Below are positions 43,237 to 52,515 of a DNA stretch of 64,000 nucleotides, piece after piece. A program made the position numbers and the translations under genes. Positions within the stretch are counted from its first letter, which is position 1, and each line of letters starts with the position of its first letter. Source of the DNA: Clostridium_B lapidicellarium (lineage in GTDB: Bacteria; Bacillota; Clostridia; Clostridiales; Clostridiaceae); the NCBI RefSeq assembly GCF_041224415.1, contig NZ_JBGFFE010000011.1, forward strand, positions 31,252 through 95,251, in the 5' to 3' direction. The notes under the pieces are model-generated. The model was not told the DNA's origin, ran no database searches, and saw only the letters and a program-made list of their open reading frames with translations.

Positions 43237-43800
43237 ATGTTAAAAGGTAAAAAGGTAATTGCTATAGGAGATAGAGACGGAATACCAGGACAGGCTATTG
43301 AGGCCTGCGCCAAATCGGCTGGAGCTGAAGTTATATTTTCTTCTACGGAATGTTTTGTTTGAACGGCTGCGGGAGCTATGGATCTGGAGATCCAACAGAG
43401 AGTTAAGGATTTAACTGAAAAATATGGTGTGGAAAATATAGTTGTAATTTTAGGAGGATCGGAGGCGGAAGCGTCAGGTCTTTCAGCGGAAACGGTGAGT
43501 GNTAAGGATTTAACTGAAAAATATGGTGTGGAAAATATAGTTGTAATTTTAGGAGGATCGGAGGCGGAAGCGTCAGGTCTTTCAGCGGAAACGGTGAGTG
43601 CCGGAGATCCGACTTTTGCAGGGCCGCTTGCAGGGGTTGCACTTGGATTGCCTGTTTATCATATTGTAGAGCCGGAAATGAAGGAAGAATTCGATGCACA
43701 GGTGTATGATGAACAATGCGGTATGATGGAAATGGTTCTGGATGTAGATGAAATAAGAAAAGAAGTTAAGCAAATCAGGGATGAGTATTCAAAATACTAG
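43237..43800 (+). CDS. grdA: glycine reductase selenoprotein A
   Basis: Selenoprotein A carries the selenol that takes the carboxymethyl group from component B. The in-frame TGA at 43360-43362 is codon 42, in STECFVUTAAGAMD, matching the conserved CxxU motif. The annotated span gives 187 residues, but a 98-bp segment is repeated around the single N at 43502 (99 bp, 33 codons, still in frame). Removing it gives 154 residues, the usual GrdA length (about 150-158). The repeat is probably an assembly artefact. It is 171 bp after grdE and 49 bp before grdB, with AAAGGAATGG before ATG. Confidence 0.93.
43360..43405 (+). promoter_or_regulatory. grdA selenocysteine UGA and SECIS-like region
   Basis: TGA at 43360 is followed by ACGGCTGCGGGAGCTATGG and a GGATCTGGAGATCC hairpin (43380-43393). 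A bacterial SECIS element must lie directly after the codon. The exact apical loop was not resolved by eye. Confidence 0.7.
43404..43600 (+). repeat. 98-bp perfect tandem repeat around a single N in grdA
   Basis: 43404-43501 and 43503-43600 are identical 98-bp copies, from TAAGGATTTAACTG to ACGGTGAGTG, separated by one N. The whole adds 33 in-frame codons to grdA. Identity without any change, and the N exactly at the junction, point to overlapping contig ends that were joined without merging. Confidence 0.9.
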
Positions 43801-43849
43801 AAAAATTCATGAAAGCTTTGCAAAACTTTGAAAGGAGATATGGGTTGAT

Positions 43850-45160
43850 ATGATTAGAGTTGTGCATTATATAAACCAGTTCTACGCCGGCATAGGAGGA
43901 GAGGAAAAGGCAAATTACAAACCCGAGGTGAGAGATGGTTTCTTTGGACCGGGAATGGGACTAAACGGATTATTAAAAAAGCAAAAGGATAATGTGGAAA
44001 TAGTTGCCACGGTTATCTGCGGAGATTCTTATTTTAATGAAAATATAGATGATGCGAAAAATGAAATACTGGGCATGATTGAAAAGTATAAACCAGATTT
44101 ATTTATAGCAGGACCTGCTTTTAATGCAGGCAGATATGGCATGGCTTGCGGTGCAATTTCAAAGGAAGTTCAAGATAAATTGGGAATACCTGCAGTTACC
44201 GCCATGTACCCTGAAAACCCAGGTGCAGATCTGTTTAAAAAGTATTTGTATATAGTTGAAACTAAAAACAGTGCTGCAGGAATGAGAAAAGCTCTTCCCA
44301 AAATGGTGTCGCTGTCTTTAAAACTTGTTAAAGGTGAAAAGGTAGGTTCTCCCGAAGAAGAAGGATATATTGAAAGGGGTATAAGAAAAAATTGCTTCAG
44401 CAGTAAAAGAGGATCTGAACGGGCGGTGGATATGCTTGTAAGCAAACTAAAGGGAGAAAATTTTGAAACGGAATTTAAAATGCCCGTATTTGATAAAGTG
44501 GATCCCAACCCACCTGTAGAAAATATCGCCGAGGCTAAAATCGCACTTGTTACTTCTGGAGGTATAGTTCCCAAGGGAAATCCTGATCATATAGAATCTT
44601 CCAGTGCTTCTAAATTTGGAAAATACAGTATAGAGGGGGTTGAAAACTTGACTCCTGAAAATTTTCAAACAGCTCATGGGGGATATGATCCGACTTATGC
44701 CAATGAAGATCCTGACAGGGTACTGCCTGTGGATGTTTTGAGAAAGATGGAGAAAGAGGGTAAGGTAGGCTCTTTGCACAATTATTATTATGCAACTGTA
44801 GGTAATGGTACGGCGGTAGCCTCGGCTAAGAAATTTGCCGGAACTATAGTTAAAGAGCTTGTGGCCGATGGAGTTGATGCAGTTATATTGACCTCTACCT
44901 GAGGAACTTGTACTCGTTGCGGTGCAACGATGGTAAAAGAAATAGAAAGAGGCGGACTTCCTGTTGTCCATATGTGTACTGTAGTTCCAATATCGCTGAC
45001 AGTTGGGGCAAATAGAATAATACCTACTGTAGCCATACCTCATCCGCTTGGAAATCCGGCTTTGGATGAGGAAGGAGAATTTAAATTGAGATATGGACTG
45101 GTTGAAAGGGCATTAAAGGCTCTCTCGACTAAGGTGGAAGGGCAGAAAGTTTTTGAGTAG
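43850..45160 (+). CDS. grdB: glycine reductase component B, selenoprotein GrdB
   Basis: A 436-residue selenoprotein. The in-frame TGA at 44900-44902 is codon 351, in ILTSTUGTCTRCGAT, the conserved UxxCxxC site of GrdB. The frame continues unchanged for 85 residues to a true stop, so this is recoding, not a pseudogene. With GrdE it forms the glycine-specific component B that activates glycine and transfers a carboxymethyl group to GrdA selenium. AAAGGAGATATGGG precedes the ATG. Confidence 0.96.
44900..44932 (+). promoter_or_regulatory. grdB selenocysteine UGA and SECIS hairpin
   Basis: The TGA at 44900 is followed by a hairpin CGTTGC (44915-44920), loop GGT, GCAACG (44924-44929). Stem, loop and distance of about 19 nt fit the bacterial SECIS bound by SelB. 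Confidence 0.85.
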
Positions 45161-45172
45161 GATTGTATAAAT

Positions 45173-45214
45173 ACTGGGGGGAATTGAAAATATTTGATTT
45201 TCAAGTCCTCCAGT
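45173..45214 (+). terminator. hairpin between grdB and grdC
   Basis: ACTGGGGGGAATTGAAAAT pairs with ATTTTCAAGTCCTCCAGT. There is no strong T-run, so it may be a processing or attenuating hairpin that sets grdCD levels relative to grdEAB. Confidence 0.55.
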
Positions 45215-45241
45215 TTCTAAAAAATGAATGGAGGTTTTAAG

Positions 45242-46777
45242 ATGGATTTTCCTGTTGTTAAAAAGGCTTCTTATGTTTTAATTGATGTGCCGGACATGGT
45301 ATTACATAATGGTACTACCCAGAGTTTGGAAAAAAAGACAAATCCCAGTTCAAATTATCTAAAGAAGATAGGAGATCATTTGAGATCTTTTGAAGATGTG
45401 ATATCTTATGCACCTAATCAGACTTATATAGGGAATATGACACCTGAGAGTTTGTCTGAAATGAAAAGGCCATGGTATTTAAACAGGGTAGAGGGAGCCA
45501 GCAGATTTGGAAAGTTTGGAGAAATCATGTGTGAGGATGAATTTTACGGGCTGCTTAAAATATCCGATGTATTTGATTTGGTGATTTTGGAAAAAAATTT
45601 TACAAAGTCCGTAAAAAAAAGCTTTGAAAAGCACCCCATTTTAAAAAGTAAAATAGGTGACTTAAAAGAGGGGGAGGATATAAAAAATATAGAGAAACTC
45701 ATAGATGATGGAACAGGAGAAGGGCTTTATAAAAATGACAAGCTTGTAGGGTGTGTGAGGAGGGCCCATGAATTTGATCCAAACCTTTCGGCACATACCA
45801 TGATTGAAAACTTGTCCGTAAAGGCATCAGGTGTTCTGGCTCTGATGCACCTTGTGGAAGATTACCAGCTGGATGTCAATCAAATTGACTATTTAATAGA
45901 GTGTTCGGAAGAAGCTGTAGGGGATATGAACCAGAGGGGAGGAGGAAATATTGCAAAAGCCTGTGGTGAAATAGCGGGAATAAAAGGTGCCACTGGAGTT
46001 GACATGAGGGGCTTTTGTGCAGGACCCACGCATGCGCTCATCACAGCTGCAGCTCTTGTACAATCAGGTGTATATAAGAATGTGGTGGTGTTTGCAGGGG
46101 GATGTACTGCCAAACTTGGGATGAATGGAAGAGATCACGTAAAAAAGAACATACCTATCTTGGAAGATTGCCTTGGCGGTTTTGCAGTTCTTGTGTCGGA
46201 GAACGATGGAGTGAGCCCCGTACTTAGAACCGATATAGTTGGCAGACATACGATAGCTCATGGTGCTGCACCCCAGGCTGTGATACAGGCACTTGTACTC
46301 GATCCCCTTGCTAAAAGCGGGATGAAAATCACAGATGTGGATAAGTTTGCGCCGGAAATGCAGATACCGGATATAACAGAACCGGCGGGTGCAGGTGATG
46401 TGCCTACTCAAAATTATAAGATGATAGGGGCTCTGGCAGTCAAAAACGGGCAAATTGAAAGAAAACAGCTGCCCTTATTTGTTAAAAAGCACGGTTATCC
46501 CGGATTTGCACCCACTCAGGGACACATACCATCCGGTGTTCCCATTATTGGACACGGCATAGAACATATAATGAGTGGAAAATTGAACAATTTTATGGTA
46601 ATAGGAAAAGGAAGCCTGTTTTTAGGAAGAATGACCAATCTGTTTGACGGGGTATCCATACTTGTGGAGAAAAACAGCGGTAGAAAAGAAAGTGACAGTG
46701 AAGTATCCAAGGATGAAATAAAGAAAATCATAGCACAGGAGATAAGAAAGTTCGCCCAGCATCTAATAGACGGTTAA
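45242..46777 (+). CDS. grdC: glycine reductase component C, beta subunit
   Basis: A 511-residue protein related to FabH-like condensing enzymes. It and GrdD form component C, which converts the selenium-bound carboxymethyl group and phosphate to acetyl phosphate. Visible are IECSEEAVGDMNQRGGGNIA near residue 219, GFCAGPTHALITAA near 259, and GAGDVPTQNYKMIGALAVKNG. ATG at 45242 follows GGAGGTTTTAAG; the frame reaches 45224 but includes the ribosome site. GrdD follows after 26 bp. Confidence 0.94.
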   Translation: MDFPVVKKASYVLIDVPDMVLHNGTTQSLEKKTNPSSNYLKKIGDHLRSFEDVISYAPNQTYIGNMTPESLSEMKRPWYLNRVEGASRFGKFGEIMCEDEFYGLLKISDVFDLVILEKNFTKSVKKSFEKHPILKSKIGDLKEGEDIKNIEKLIDDGTGEGLYKNDKLVGCVRRAHEFDPNLSAHTMIENLSVKASGVLALMHLVEDYQLDVNQIDYLIECSEEAVGDMNQRGGGNIAKACGEIAGIKGATGVDMRGFCAGPTHALITAAALVQSGVYKNVVVFAGGCTAKLGMNGRDHVKKNIPILEDCLGGFAVLVSENDGVSPVLRTDIVGRHTIAHGAAPQAVIQALVLDPLAKSGMKITDVDKFAPEMQIPDITEPAGAGDVPTQNYKMIGALAVKNGQIERKQLPLFVKKHGYPGFAPTQGHIPSGVPIIGHGIEHIMSGKLNNFMVIGKGSLFLGRMTNLFDGVSILVEKNSGRKESDSEVSKDEIKKIIAQEIRKFAQHLIDG

Positions 46778-46803
46778 ATTTTTTGATATGAAGGAGGGGA
46801 ATT

Positions 46804-47943
46804 ATGGATAGGACAAGGAAATTGATTGCAGAAGCGTTTGAGGATATAGCAGATGGTATAGAAACCGGAAGTTTTAAGAAAAGACTCAGGATAGGGCTTA
46901 CGATTTATGGTTCGGAACACGGAGTAGAAGAGATGATAAAGGCTGCACAGTTAGCTAAAAATAAATACGGCGATTTTGACGTAGTTCTTATAGGACCTGA
47001 TGTAAACTGCGGTTTTGAAACTGTTGAAGTGCAGGATGCGGAAGAGGGCCATAAAAAAATGATAGATCTTCTTGATAAGAGAAAAATAGACGGGTGTGTG
47101 ACACAGCATTTTGATTTTCCCATAGGGGTTTCAACAGTAGGTATGCTTGTTGCTCCCGGCAGCGGCAAAAATATGGTTCTTTCGACTACTACAGGCACTA
47201 TGTCTACAAATAGAGTGGAGGGCATGGTTAAAAATTCTATAGCCGGTATTGCCGCCGCAAAGTCCGTAGGTATAGATAATCCTTCAGTTGGAATTTTGAA
47301 TGTAGACGGGGCCAGAGGTACACTTAGGGCGCTTAAAGAACTGCAGAGCAAAGGTTACAAAATAAATTTTGCGCAATCTCTGAGAAAAAATGGAGAGGTA
47401 TTGATGCGTGGAAATGATCTTCTTTCAGGTACCCCGGATGTCATGGTCTGTGATTCGCTTACAGGGAATATACTTATAAAGATATTCTCAGCTTATACCA
47501 CTGGAGGAGATTATGAGACCCTCGGATATGGATATGGCCCTGGTATAGGGGAAAATTATGACAAACTCGTAAATATAGTATCCAGGGCATCGGGGGCGCC
47601 TCTTATCTGTGAAGCACTTAAATACTGTGCGGTATGTGCTGAAAATGATGTTCTCAAGGTGGCAAAAAGTGAATTCCAACGTGCAAGAAATGCCGGACTG
47701 GAAGAGATATTGAACAGGGAGAGACCCTCAGAATCAGGAGAGATAAAGATACCGCCTAAGGAAGTAGTGACTTATGCAATACCGGGAATAGATATATTGG
47801 AGCTGGACAGTGCCTGCAGGGCATTGTGGAAAGATGGGATATATTCTGAAAGCGGCATGGGATGTACAGGTCCGGTGATCTTAGTTAATTCTGAAAAAGG
47901 TTCACAGGCTGTGGAAGTTTTGAAAAAGGCCGGATACAAATAA
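46804..47943 (+). CDS. grdD: glycine reductase component C, alpha subunit
   Basis: A 379-residue protein of the fatty-acid PlsX-like phosphate acyltransferase group, the partner of GrdC. RLRIGLTIYGSEHGVEEMIK near residue 29, GCVTQHFDFPIGVSTVG (about 98) and VAPGSGKNMVLSTTTGTMST (about 118) are typical. It releases acetyl phosphate, which acetate kinase can use for ATP. Last gene of the operon, ending in a terminator. GGAGG precedes the ATG. Confidence 0.95.
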   Translation: MDRTRKLIAEAFEDIADGIETGSFKKRLRIGLTIYGSEHGVEEMIKAAQLAKNKYGDFDVVLIGPDVNCGFETVEVQDAEEGHKKMIDLLDKRKIDGCVTQHFDFPIGVSTVGMLVAPGSGKNMVLSTTTGTMSTNRVEGMVKNSIAGIAAAKSVGIDNPSVGILNVDGARGTLRALKELQSKGYKINFAQSLRKNGEVLMRGNDLLSGTPDVMVCDSLTGNILIKIFSAYTTGGDYETLGYGYGPGIGENYDKLVNIVSRASGAPLICEALKYCAVCAENDVLKVAKSEFQRARNAGLEEILNRERPSESGEIKIPPKEVVTYAIPGIDILELDSACRALWKDGIYSESGMGCTGPVILVNSEKGSQAVEVLKKAGYK

Positions 47944-47968
47944 GAGGGATAAAACAGCCCTCTTATTT
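47938..47968. terminator. bidirectional terminator between grdD and iadA
   Basis: AAATAAGAGGG (47938-47948) pairs with CCCTCTTATTT (47958-47968). It overlaps the stop codons of both convergent genes. Confidence 0.8.
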
Positions 47969-49129
47969 ATTTTCAAAAGTTCCGTATACTGTGGGTTTGT
48001 AGTTTTGCACCATGATTTTTCCCCTGCTTACGACAGTGTTGATATTTAGTTTATCGTCCAGTAAGATCAAATCCGCGTCACAGCCTTCAGCTATTTTACC
48101 CTTGCCTGGAAACTTGAGAAATCTGGCCGGAGAGGCGGTGAGGGGAATAAGCGCCAATTCCATGGGAACGCCGCTTTCAATGGATTCCCTTATGGAATCC
48201 ATGTCAGTGGAAGGCATCCCTCTGGTCAATTTGGTCAGCTTTCCGTTTTTATCAAAAAAAGGCATACTTCCCCCTGCGTCAGAGCTCATGGTTATGTGAT
48301 ATGGAGAAATGTTTTCCTTTAATATAGATTGATATAATTGTGATGAGCTCACAGCATCATCACCTTCATTCTTAATTCCTGTGGTTATGTCGATGAAACC
48401 TCCCATTTTTAGATATTCTATGCATTGACCGGACAATAGTTTGTTCCTGTTTAGATGTGTGGGAAGCAGGTTCTCAAATGGCATATCTGAATCCTCCACT
48501 ATGTCAAATACAGGAGTGAGCCCTTTTTTTCCGTCTCCCATGTGCATGTGGAGTACCCCGCATTTGCCCGAAATAAGGCCGCCCACCCTGGTTTCACAGG
48601 CCAAGTGTATCAGATCTTCATCAGACGGATGGCTTCCCCTGTGATCCGAAACGGCTATTTCGCCGGCACCTATTATTTTATCTATAGTGACAATGTCACT
48701 TCTGACACTGTTTGTAAGGGTTCTTGTCGGGACATCATAGCATCCCGTCCAGCAGTATGTGGTTATTCCTTCAGACTGGAGGGCCTTTGCCTTTGCCAGC
48801 AGGCCGCCCATATTTCTTGTAATCCCGTCCGTACCTAAAAGGCCGACACATGTGGTAACACCATTTGATGTTAGATCAGTGAGATTCAATTCCGGTGTCC
48901 TGTTTTTGAAGCCTCCTTCTCCACCTCCGCCATTTATATGTACGTGAAGATCTATTAGTCCGGGAACAGCCTTTAATCCAGTACCATCCAGTATTTTCAC
49001 CTCCGGAAAATTTCTACTTGGGATGCTTATACTTTTGGATATATATGCTATTTTGTCGAAACATATAAATATGTTTTTTTTACCTAGAAATTCAGGATCA
49101 AATACATCTACATTTTTTATCAAGAGCAT
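47963..49129 (-). CDS. iadA: beta-aspartyl (isoaspartyl) dipeptidase
   Basis: A 388-residue binuclear-metal amidohydrolase that hydrolyses isoaspartyl dipeptides from damaged proteins. The metal motif is LIDLHVHINGGGGEGGF near residue 58, with later LHMHMGDGKKG, LLPTHLNR, and the acidic SSDAGGSMPFFD. Length matches IadA (about 390). GGGAGGTG precedes the ATG at 49129. It follows birA by 46 bp on the same strand, so the two may share a transcript. Confidence 0.93.
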   Translation of the reverse strand: MLLIKNVDVFDPEFLGKKNIFICFDKIAYISKSISIPSRNFPEVKILDGTGLKAVPGLIDLHVHINGGGGEGGFKNRTPELNLTDLTSNGVTTCVGLLGTDGITRNMGGLLAKAKALQSEGITTYCWTGCYDVPTRTLTNSVRSDIVTIDKIIGAGEIAVSDHRGSHPSDEDLIHLACETRVGGLISGKCGVLHMHMGDGKKGLTPVFDIVEDSDMPFENLLPTHLNRNKLLSGQCIEYLKMGGFIDITTGIKNEGDDAVSSSQLYQSILKENISPYHITMSSDAGGSMPFFDKNGKLTKLTRGMPSTDMDSIRESIESGVPMELALIPLTASPARFLKFPGKGKIAEGCDADLILLDDKLNINTVVSRGKIMVQNYKPTVYGTFENK

Positions 49130-49175
49130 AGTGTTTTACACCTCCCTGAAGTTATTTTATGTTATAATCCAGATT

Positions 49176-50165
49176 TTATTTAATATATTCATTTAATCCT
49201 CTTATGGAGATTTCTCCGGATATGAGCCTTTCACGGGAATCGTCTTCATATTGTACCAATAATTTTCCTTCCTTATCCAGATCAAGAACTTTTGCACGTC
49301 TTTCACCGGTATTTTTGATTACCTTTATGTCTTTACCGATTACGGCAGAGTTGTCTTTGCAAATTTTTATGGAAAGGTCAATTTTTCCCTCTTCACGGAA
49401 TTCTTTATATAGACGTTCAAATTTATTTAAAAATGTGCCTACCAGTGCTTTCCTGTTTATGCTGTTTTTTGTCTCTATCTTGATAGAAGTTGCCTTATCG
49501 AGTAAATCTCTTGAAAAATCATCTTTATCTAGGTTGGCATTTATCCCTACACCTACAATTATGTAATTTACTCTGTTTAATTCACCGCTCATTTCCGTCA
49601 AAATTCCGCAGACTTTTTTACCATTGACTATTATGTCATTGGGCCATTTTACTGTGGAATTTATGTTGAATTCCCTGAAGCTCTCTATCATGGCGGCAGC
49701 TGCTATCTGGGTCGTCTTGGAAGCTTCCATGGGATTTATATTCGGCCTTAGTATCAGGGACATCGATATTCCCTTATATTTCGGGGAACACCAGGATCGT
49801 CCCAATCTGCCTTTACCGCCTACCTGTTCTTCAGATATTACAACGGCTCCATCGTCTTCGCCTTTTTCAGATAAATCCTTTGCCATGTCATTTGTTGAAG
49901 TTATGCTTTCAAAATGTATGATTTTTCTTCCTATATAGTTTGTATTTAAATACGGATTGATTTCTTCAAAAGTGAGTATATCTGGGGAACTTATCAATTT
50001 ATATCCCTTTTTAGAAGAGGAATCTATCCTGTAGCCTTCCTCTTTTAAGGATTTTATATATTTCCATATGGAGGTACGGCTCACTCCTAATTTTTCACTT
50101 ATCAGCTGTCCGGATAAGAATTTTGAATTGTCTTCTTTCAGTAAATGAAGAACTTTATATTTCAT
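49176..50165 (-). CDS. birA: biotin ligase / biotin operon repressor
   Basis: A 329-residue bifunctional BirA. Residues 1-60 are a winged helix (KLGVSRTSIWKYIKSLKEEG). The ligase domain has EQVGGKGRLGRSWCSPKYKG near residue 116 with the biotin-AMP loop GKGRLGRSW, KWPNDIIVNGKKVCGIL, and the C-terminal barrel. It attaches biotin to carboxylases and represses biotin genes when biotin is plentiful. ATG at 50165 follows AAGGTGGG; the frame extends 12 bp upstream without a better signal. Confidence 0.95.
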   Translation of the reverse strand: MKYKVLHLLKEDNSKFLSGQLISEKLGVSRTSIWKYIKSLKEEGYRIDSSSKKGYKLISSPDILTFEEINPYLNTNYIGRKIIHFESITSTNDMAKDLSEKGEDDGAVVISEEQVGGKGRLGRSWCSPKYKGISMSLILRPNINPMEASKTTQIAAAAMIESFREFNINSTVKWPNDIIVNGKKVCGILTEMSGELNRVNYIIVGVGINANLDKDDFSRDLLDKATSIKIETKNSINRKALVGTFLNKFERLYKEFREEGKIDLSIKICKDNSAVIGKDIKVIKNTGERRAKVLDLDKEGKLLVQYEDDSRERLISGEISIRGLNEYIK

Positions 50166-50382
50166 GTAAAAACCCACCTTTTATTTATTATTTAATAATA
50201 TTATAACATAGTTTACACACCTAAACCCCACATATTGCAGTATGATACTTCTAGCATTCCAGGTTTAAATCTTTATACAATCTTTATATATTATCCTAAA
50301 TCTTAATCTAAAATTTATACAAATGATGCTATATTTTAATGAAGGCAGTTGAATAAGTATTTTTAAATTAGAGGTGTAAGAG

Positions 50383-52233
50383 ATGAGCTTAGGATCAGGA
50401 AAATTTTTGAATAGGTTAATGGGGAAAAGTTTGAAAACAGAAGAATTGAAAAGTGAGAAACTCAGCGTATTCTGGGGACTGCCAATAATGTCCAGCGATG
50501 CTATTTCATCGGTGGCTTATGCAGGAGAGGAAATATTGTGGGTACTGGTTCCGGTAATTGGATTGATGTCCTATAGATATATGTTGTACGCTTCCATACT
50601 CATTGTACTTTTGATGTTTATGCTGACATTTTCATATAGACAGACTATAGATGCCTACCCTTCAGGAGGGGGCTCCTATATCGTAGCCAAGGATAACCTG
50701 GGTACTACTGCAGGGCTTGTAGCTGGTGCCTCCCTGACTATAGACTATGTATTGACTGTGGCTGTGAGTTCCTGCGCTGGTACTGCAGCCATTACTTCCG
50801 CGGTGCCTTCTTTACTTCCGTATAAAGTGGGTATAACACTGCTGCTTATAGTATTGCTTGTTATAGGGAATCTTAGGGGAGTTAGGGAATCCTCAAAATT
50901 ATTTGGAATTCCGACCTACCTTTTTATAGCTTCAGTATTATTTATGATTGTTTGGGGGCTTATTAAAGTATATTTTATAGGCTACAAACCTGCACCTGTT
51001 TTTAAGATACCTGAAGCTTCGGGAAGTATAACCATTTTTCTTTTTTTGAAAGCTTTTGCAAGTGGATGTACGGCCTTGACAGGTATAGAGGCTGTTAGCA
51101 ACGGTGTGCCCAATTTCAAGGAGCCTTCCCAGAAACATGCGAAAATGGTATTGGCACTTTTAGCCCTTGTTGTATTGCTGGTATTTGGAGGGATTTCCTA
51201 TTTGGCCACCCTTTATCATGCTGTTCCAAATTCACAGGAGACTGTGGTTGCACAGATTTCACAACAGATATTCAATAAAAATATCATGTTTTATGTTATT
51301 CAGGCAACTACTGCTTTAATATTGGTTTTAGCCGGAAACACCGCTTTTGCTGGACTTCCACAGCTGTTGGCGTTTATGGCCAAGGACGGTTATGCTCCAA
51401 GACAATTTGCAAAAAGAGGGAGAAGGCTCAATTATTCCAATGGAATAATTATGCTGGGATTTTTATCCTGCATGCTGGTTGTGATTTTTAAGGGAAGCAC
51501 ACATTATCTGATGCCCCTTTATGCGGTAGGTGTGTTTGTATCATTTACACTGTCCCAGGCGGGCATGTTTAAAAGATGGGTGAAAAATAAAGGCTTTGCC
51601 TGGAGACATAAAGCCTTTATAAATGGATTAGGTGCCTCTATGACTTTTGTCACTGCAGTTGTAATAGGTATTACTAAATTTATTCATGGGGCCTGGGTGG
51701 TTTTTATACTGGTACCATTTGTGGTCTATATTATGAAAAGAATAGAATTGCACTACGCTGAAGCTGCAAGGGAGCTGAAACTTCCGATGGATCAGAAACC
51801 TAAAAAAATAGATTTTACCTCACAGAAGAGGTACGTGATAGTGCCCATAGATACTCTCAACAAATCTTTTTTGAAGGCACTGAATTATGCCAGGACCATA
51901 TCGGACAATATAATAATATTCCACGTTTCCATTGATGATGATGCTACCAAAAAACTTTTGAACAAATGGAACCAGTATAATGTGGACATACCCATAATAG
52001 TGAAAAAGTCGCCTTACAGGAGTATAGTAGGTCCTCTGGTCAAATTTATAGAATCAGAGGAATATGCTGCGGGGCCGGATGATACAGTAACGGTGGTTAT
52101 GCCTCAATTTGTAGTTACCAGGTGGTGGGGAAACATATTGCATAACCAGACTTCGCTGTTCATTAAAACTGTGCTGCTAAAGAGAAGAAATATAGCTATA
52201 GTTACAGTGCCGTATATAATAAATGAAAGGTAG
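50383..52233 (+). CDS. kimA: KimA-type potassium importer (APC superfamily)
   Basis: A 616-residue membrane protein with about 12 helices and a ~130-residue cytosolic tail. It closely follows Bacillus KimA (YdaO): IMSSDAISSVAYAGEEIL at residue 35, AYPSGGGSYIVAKDNLG (about 90), LKAFASGCTALTGIEAVSNG (about 222), and the tail VIVPIDTLNKS... WGNILHNQTSLF with VPY near the end. KimA is a high-affinity potassium/proton symporter regulated by c-di-AMP. No c-di-AMP riboswitch was recognised upstream (50180-50382). Single gene, divergent from birA, with a strong terminator. Confidence 0.9.
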   Translation: MSLGSGKFLNRLMGKSLKTEELKSEKLSVFWGLPIMSSDAISSVAYAGEEILWVLVPVIGLMSYRYMLYASILIVLLMFMLTFSYRQTIDAYPSGGGSYIVAKDNLGTTAGLVAGASLTIDYVLTVAVSSCAGTAAITSAVPSLLPYKVGITLLLIVLLVIGNLRGVRESSKLFGIPTYLFIASVLFMIVWGLIKVYFIGYKPAPVFKIPEASGSITIFLFLKAFASGCTALTGIEAVSNGVPNFKEPSQKHAKMVLALLALVVLLVFGGISYLATLYHAVPNSQETVVAQISQQIFNKNIMFYVIQATTALILVLAGNTAFAGLPQLLAFMAKDGYAPRQFAKRGRRLNYSNGIIMLGFLSCMLVVIFKGSTHYLMPLYAVGVFVSFTLSQAGMFKRWVKNKGFAWRHKAFINGLGASMTFVTAVVIGITKFIHGAWVVFILVPFVVYIMKRIELHYAEAARELKLPMDQKPKKIDFTSQKRYVIVPIDTLNKSFLKALNYARTISDNIIIFHVSIDDDATKKLLNKWNQYNVDIPIIVKKSPYRSIVGPLVKFIESEEYAAGPDDTVTVVMPQFVVTRWWGNILHNQTSLFIKTVLLKRRNIAIVTVPYIINER

Positions 52234-52264
52234 CTGCATTAATTCAATATAGAAGATAAATTTA

Positions 52265-52303
52265 AAAAGAGCACTTACTCAGATGGAGTAGGTGCTCTTT
52301 TAT
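52265..52303 (+). terminator. terminator of kimA
   Basis: AAAAGAGCACTTACTC pairs with GGAGTAGGTGCTCTTTT, followed by TATG. Confidence 0.85.
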
Positions 52304-52309
52304 GTTTGT

Positions 52310-52355
52310 TTTCATTAATGAAATTGCAGGTAACAGGTTTATTTTATTAATGAAA
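52310..52355. promoter_or_regulatory. candidate enhancer sites for the sugar-acid operon
   Basis: The perfect palindrome TTTCATTAATGAAA (52310-52323) and a related TTTTATTAATGAAA (52342-52355) are 32 bp apart, three helical turns. They lie 115-145 bp upstream of the sigma-54 promoter, suitable for an enhancer-binding activator such as the one encoded at 59769. Confidence 0.5.
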
Positions 52356-52454
52356 AGTTATTTATTGAATTGAGGTTTCATTTTATATATACGTATCTGA
52401 TGTATATGGGTTGTTAGCATGGATTTGATTCAAAATATGATTATAATATTATTT

Positions 52455-52472
52455 TTGGCATCATATTTGCTA
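52455..52472 (+). promoter_or_regulatory. sigma-54 (-24/-12) promoter of the sugar-acid operon
   Basis: TTGGCATCATATTTGCTA has GG at 52457-52458 and GC at 52469-52470, exactly 12 bp apart. It shares TTGGCAT...TTTGCT with the promoter at 861. The start would be near 52482, 34 bp before the first gene. Confidence 0.8.
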
Positions 52473-52515
52473 TTACATATAAACGTTAATATATTTTTAA
52501 ATTGGGGGGATCAAA

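Noticed and set aside
44900..44902. Stop codon that would make grdB a pseudogene
   Set aside because: The UGA lies at the conserved selenocysteine position with a SECIS-like hairpin, and the frame continues with the normal GrdB C terminus.
50180..50382. c-di-AMP riboswitch upstream of kimA
   Set aside because: The known large c-di-AMP aptamer consensus could not be found in the 200-bp gap by eye.
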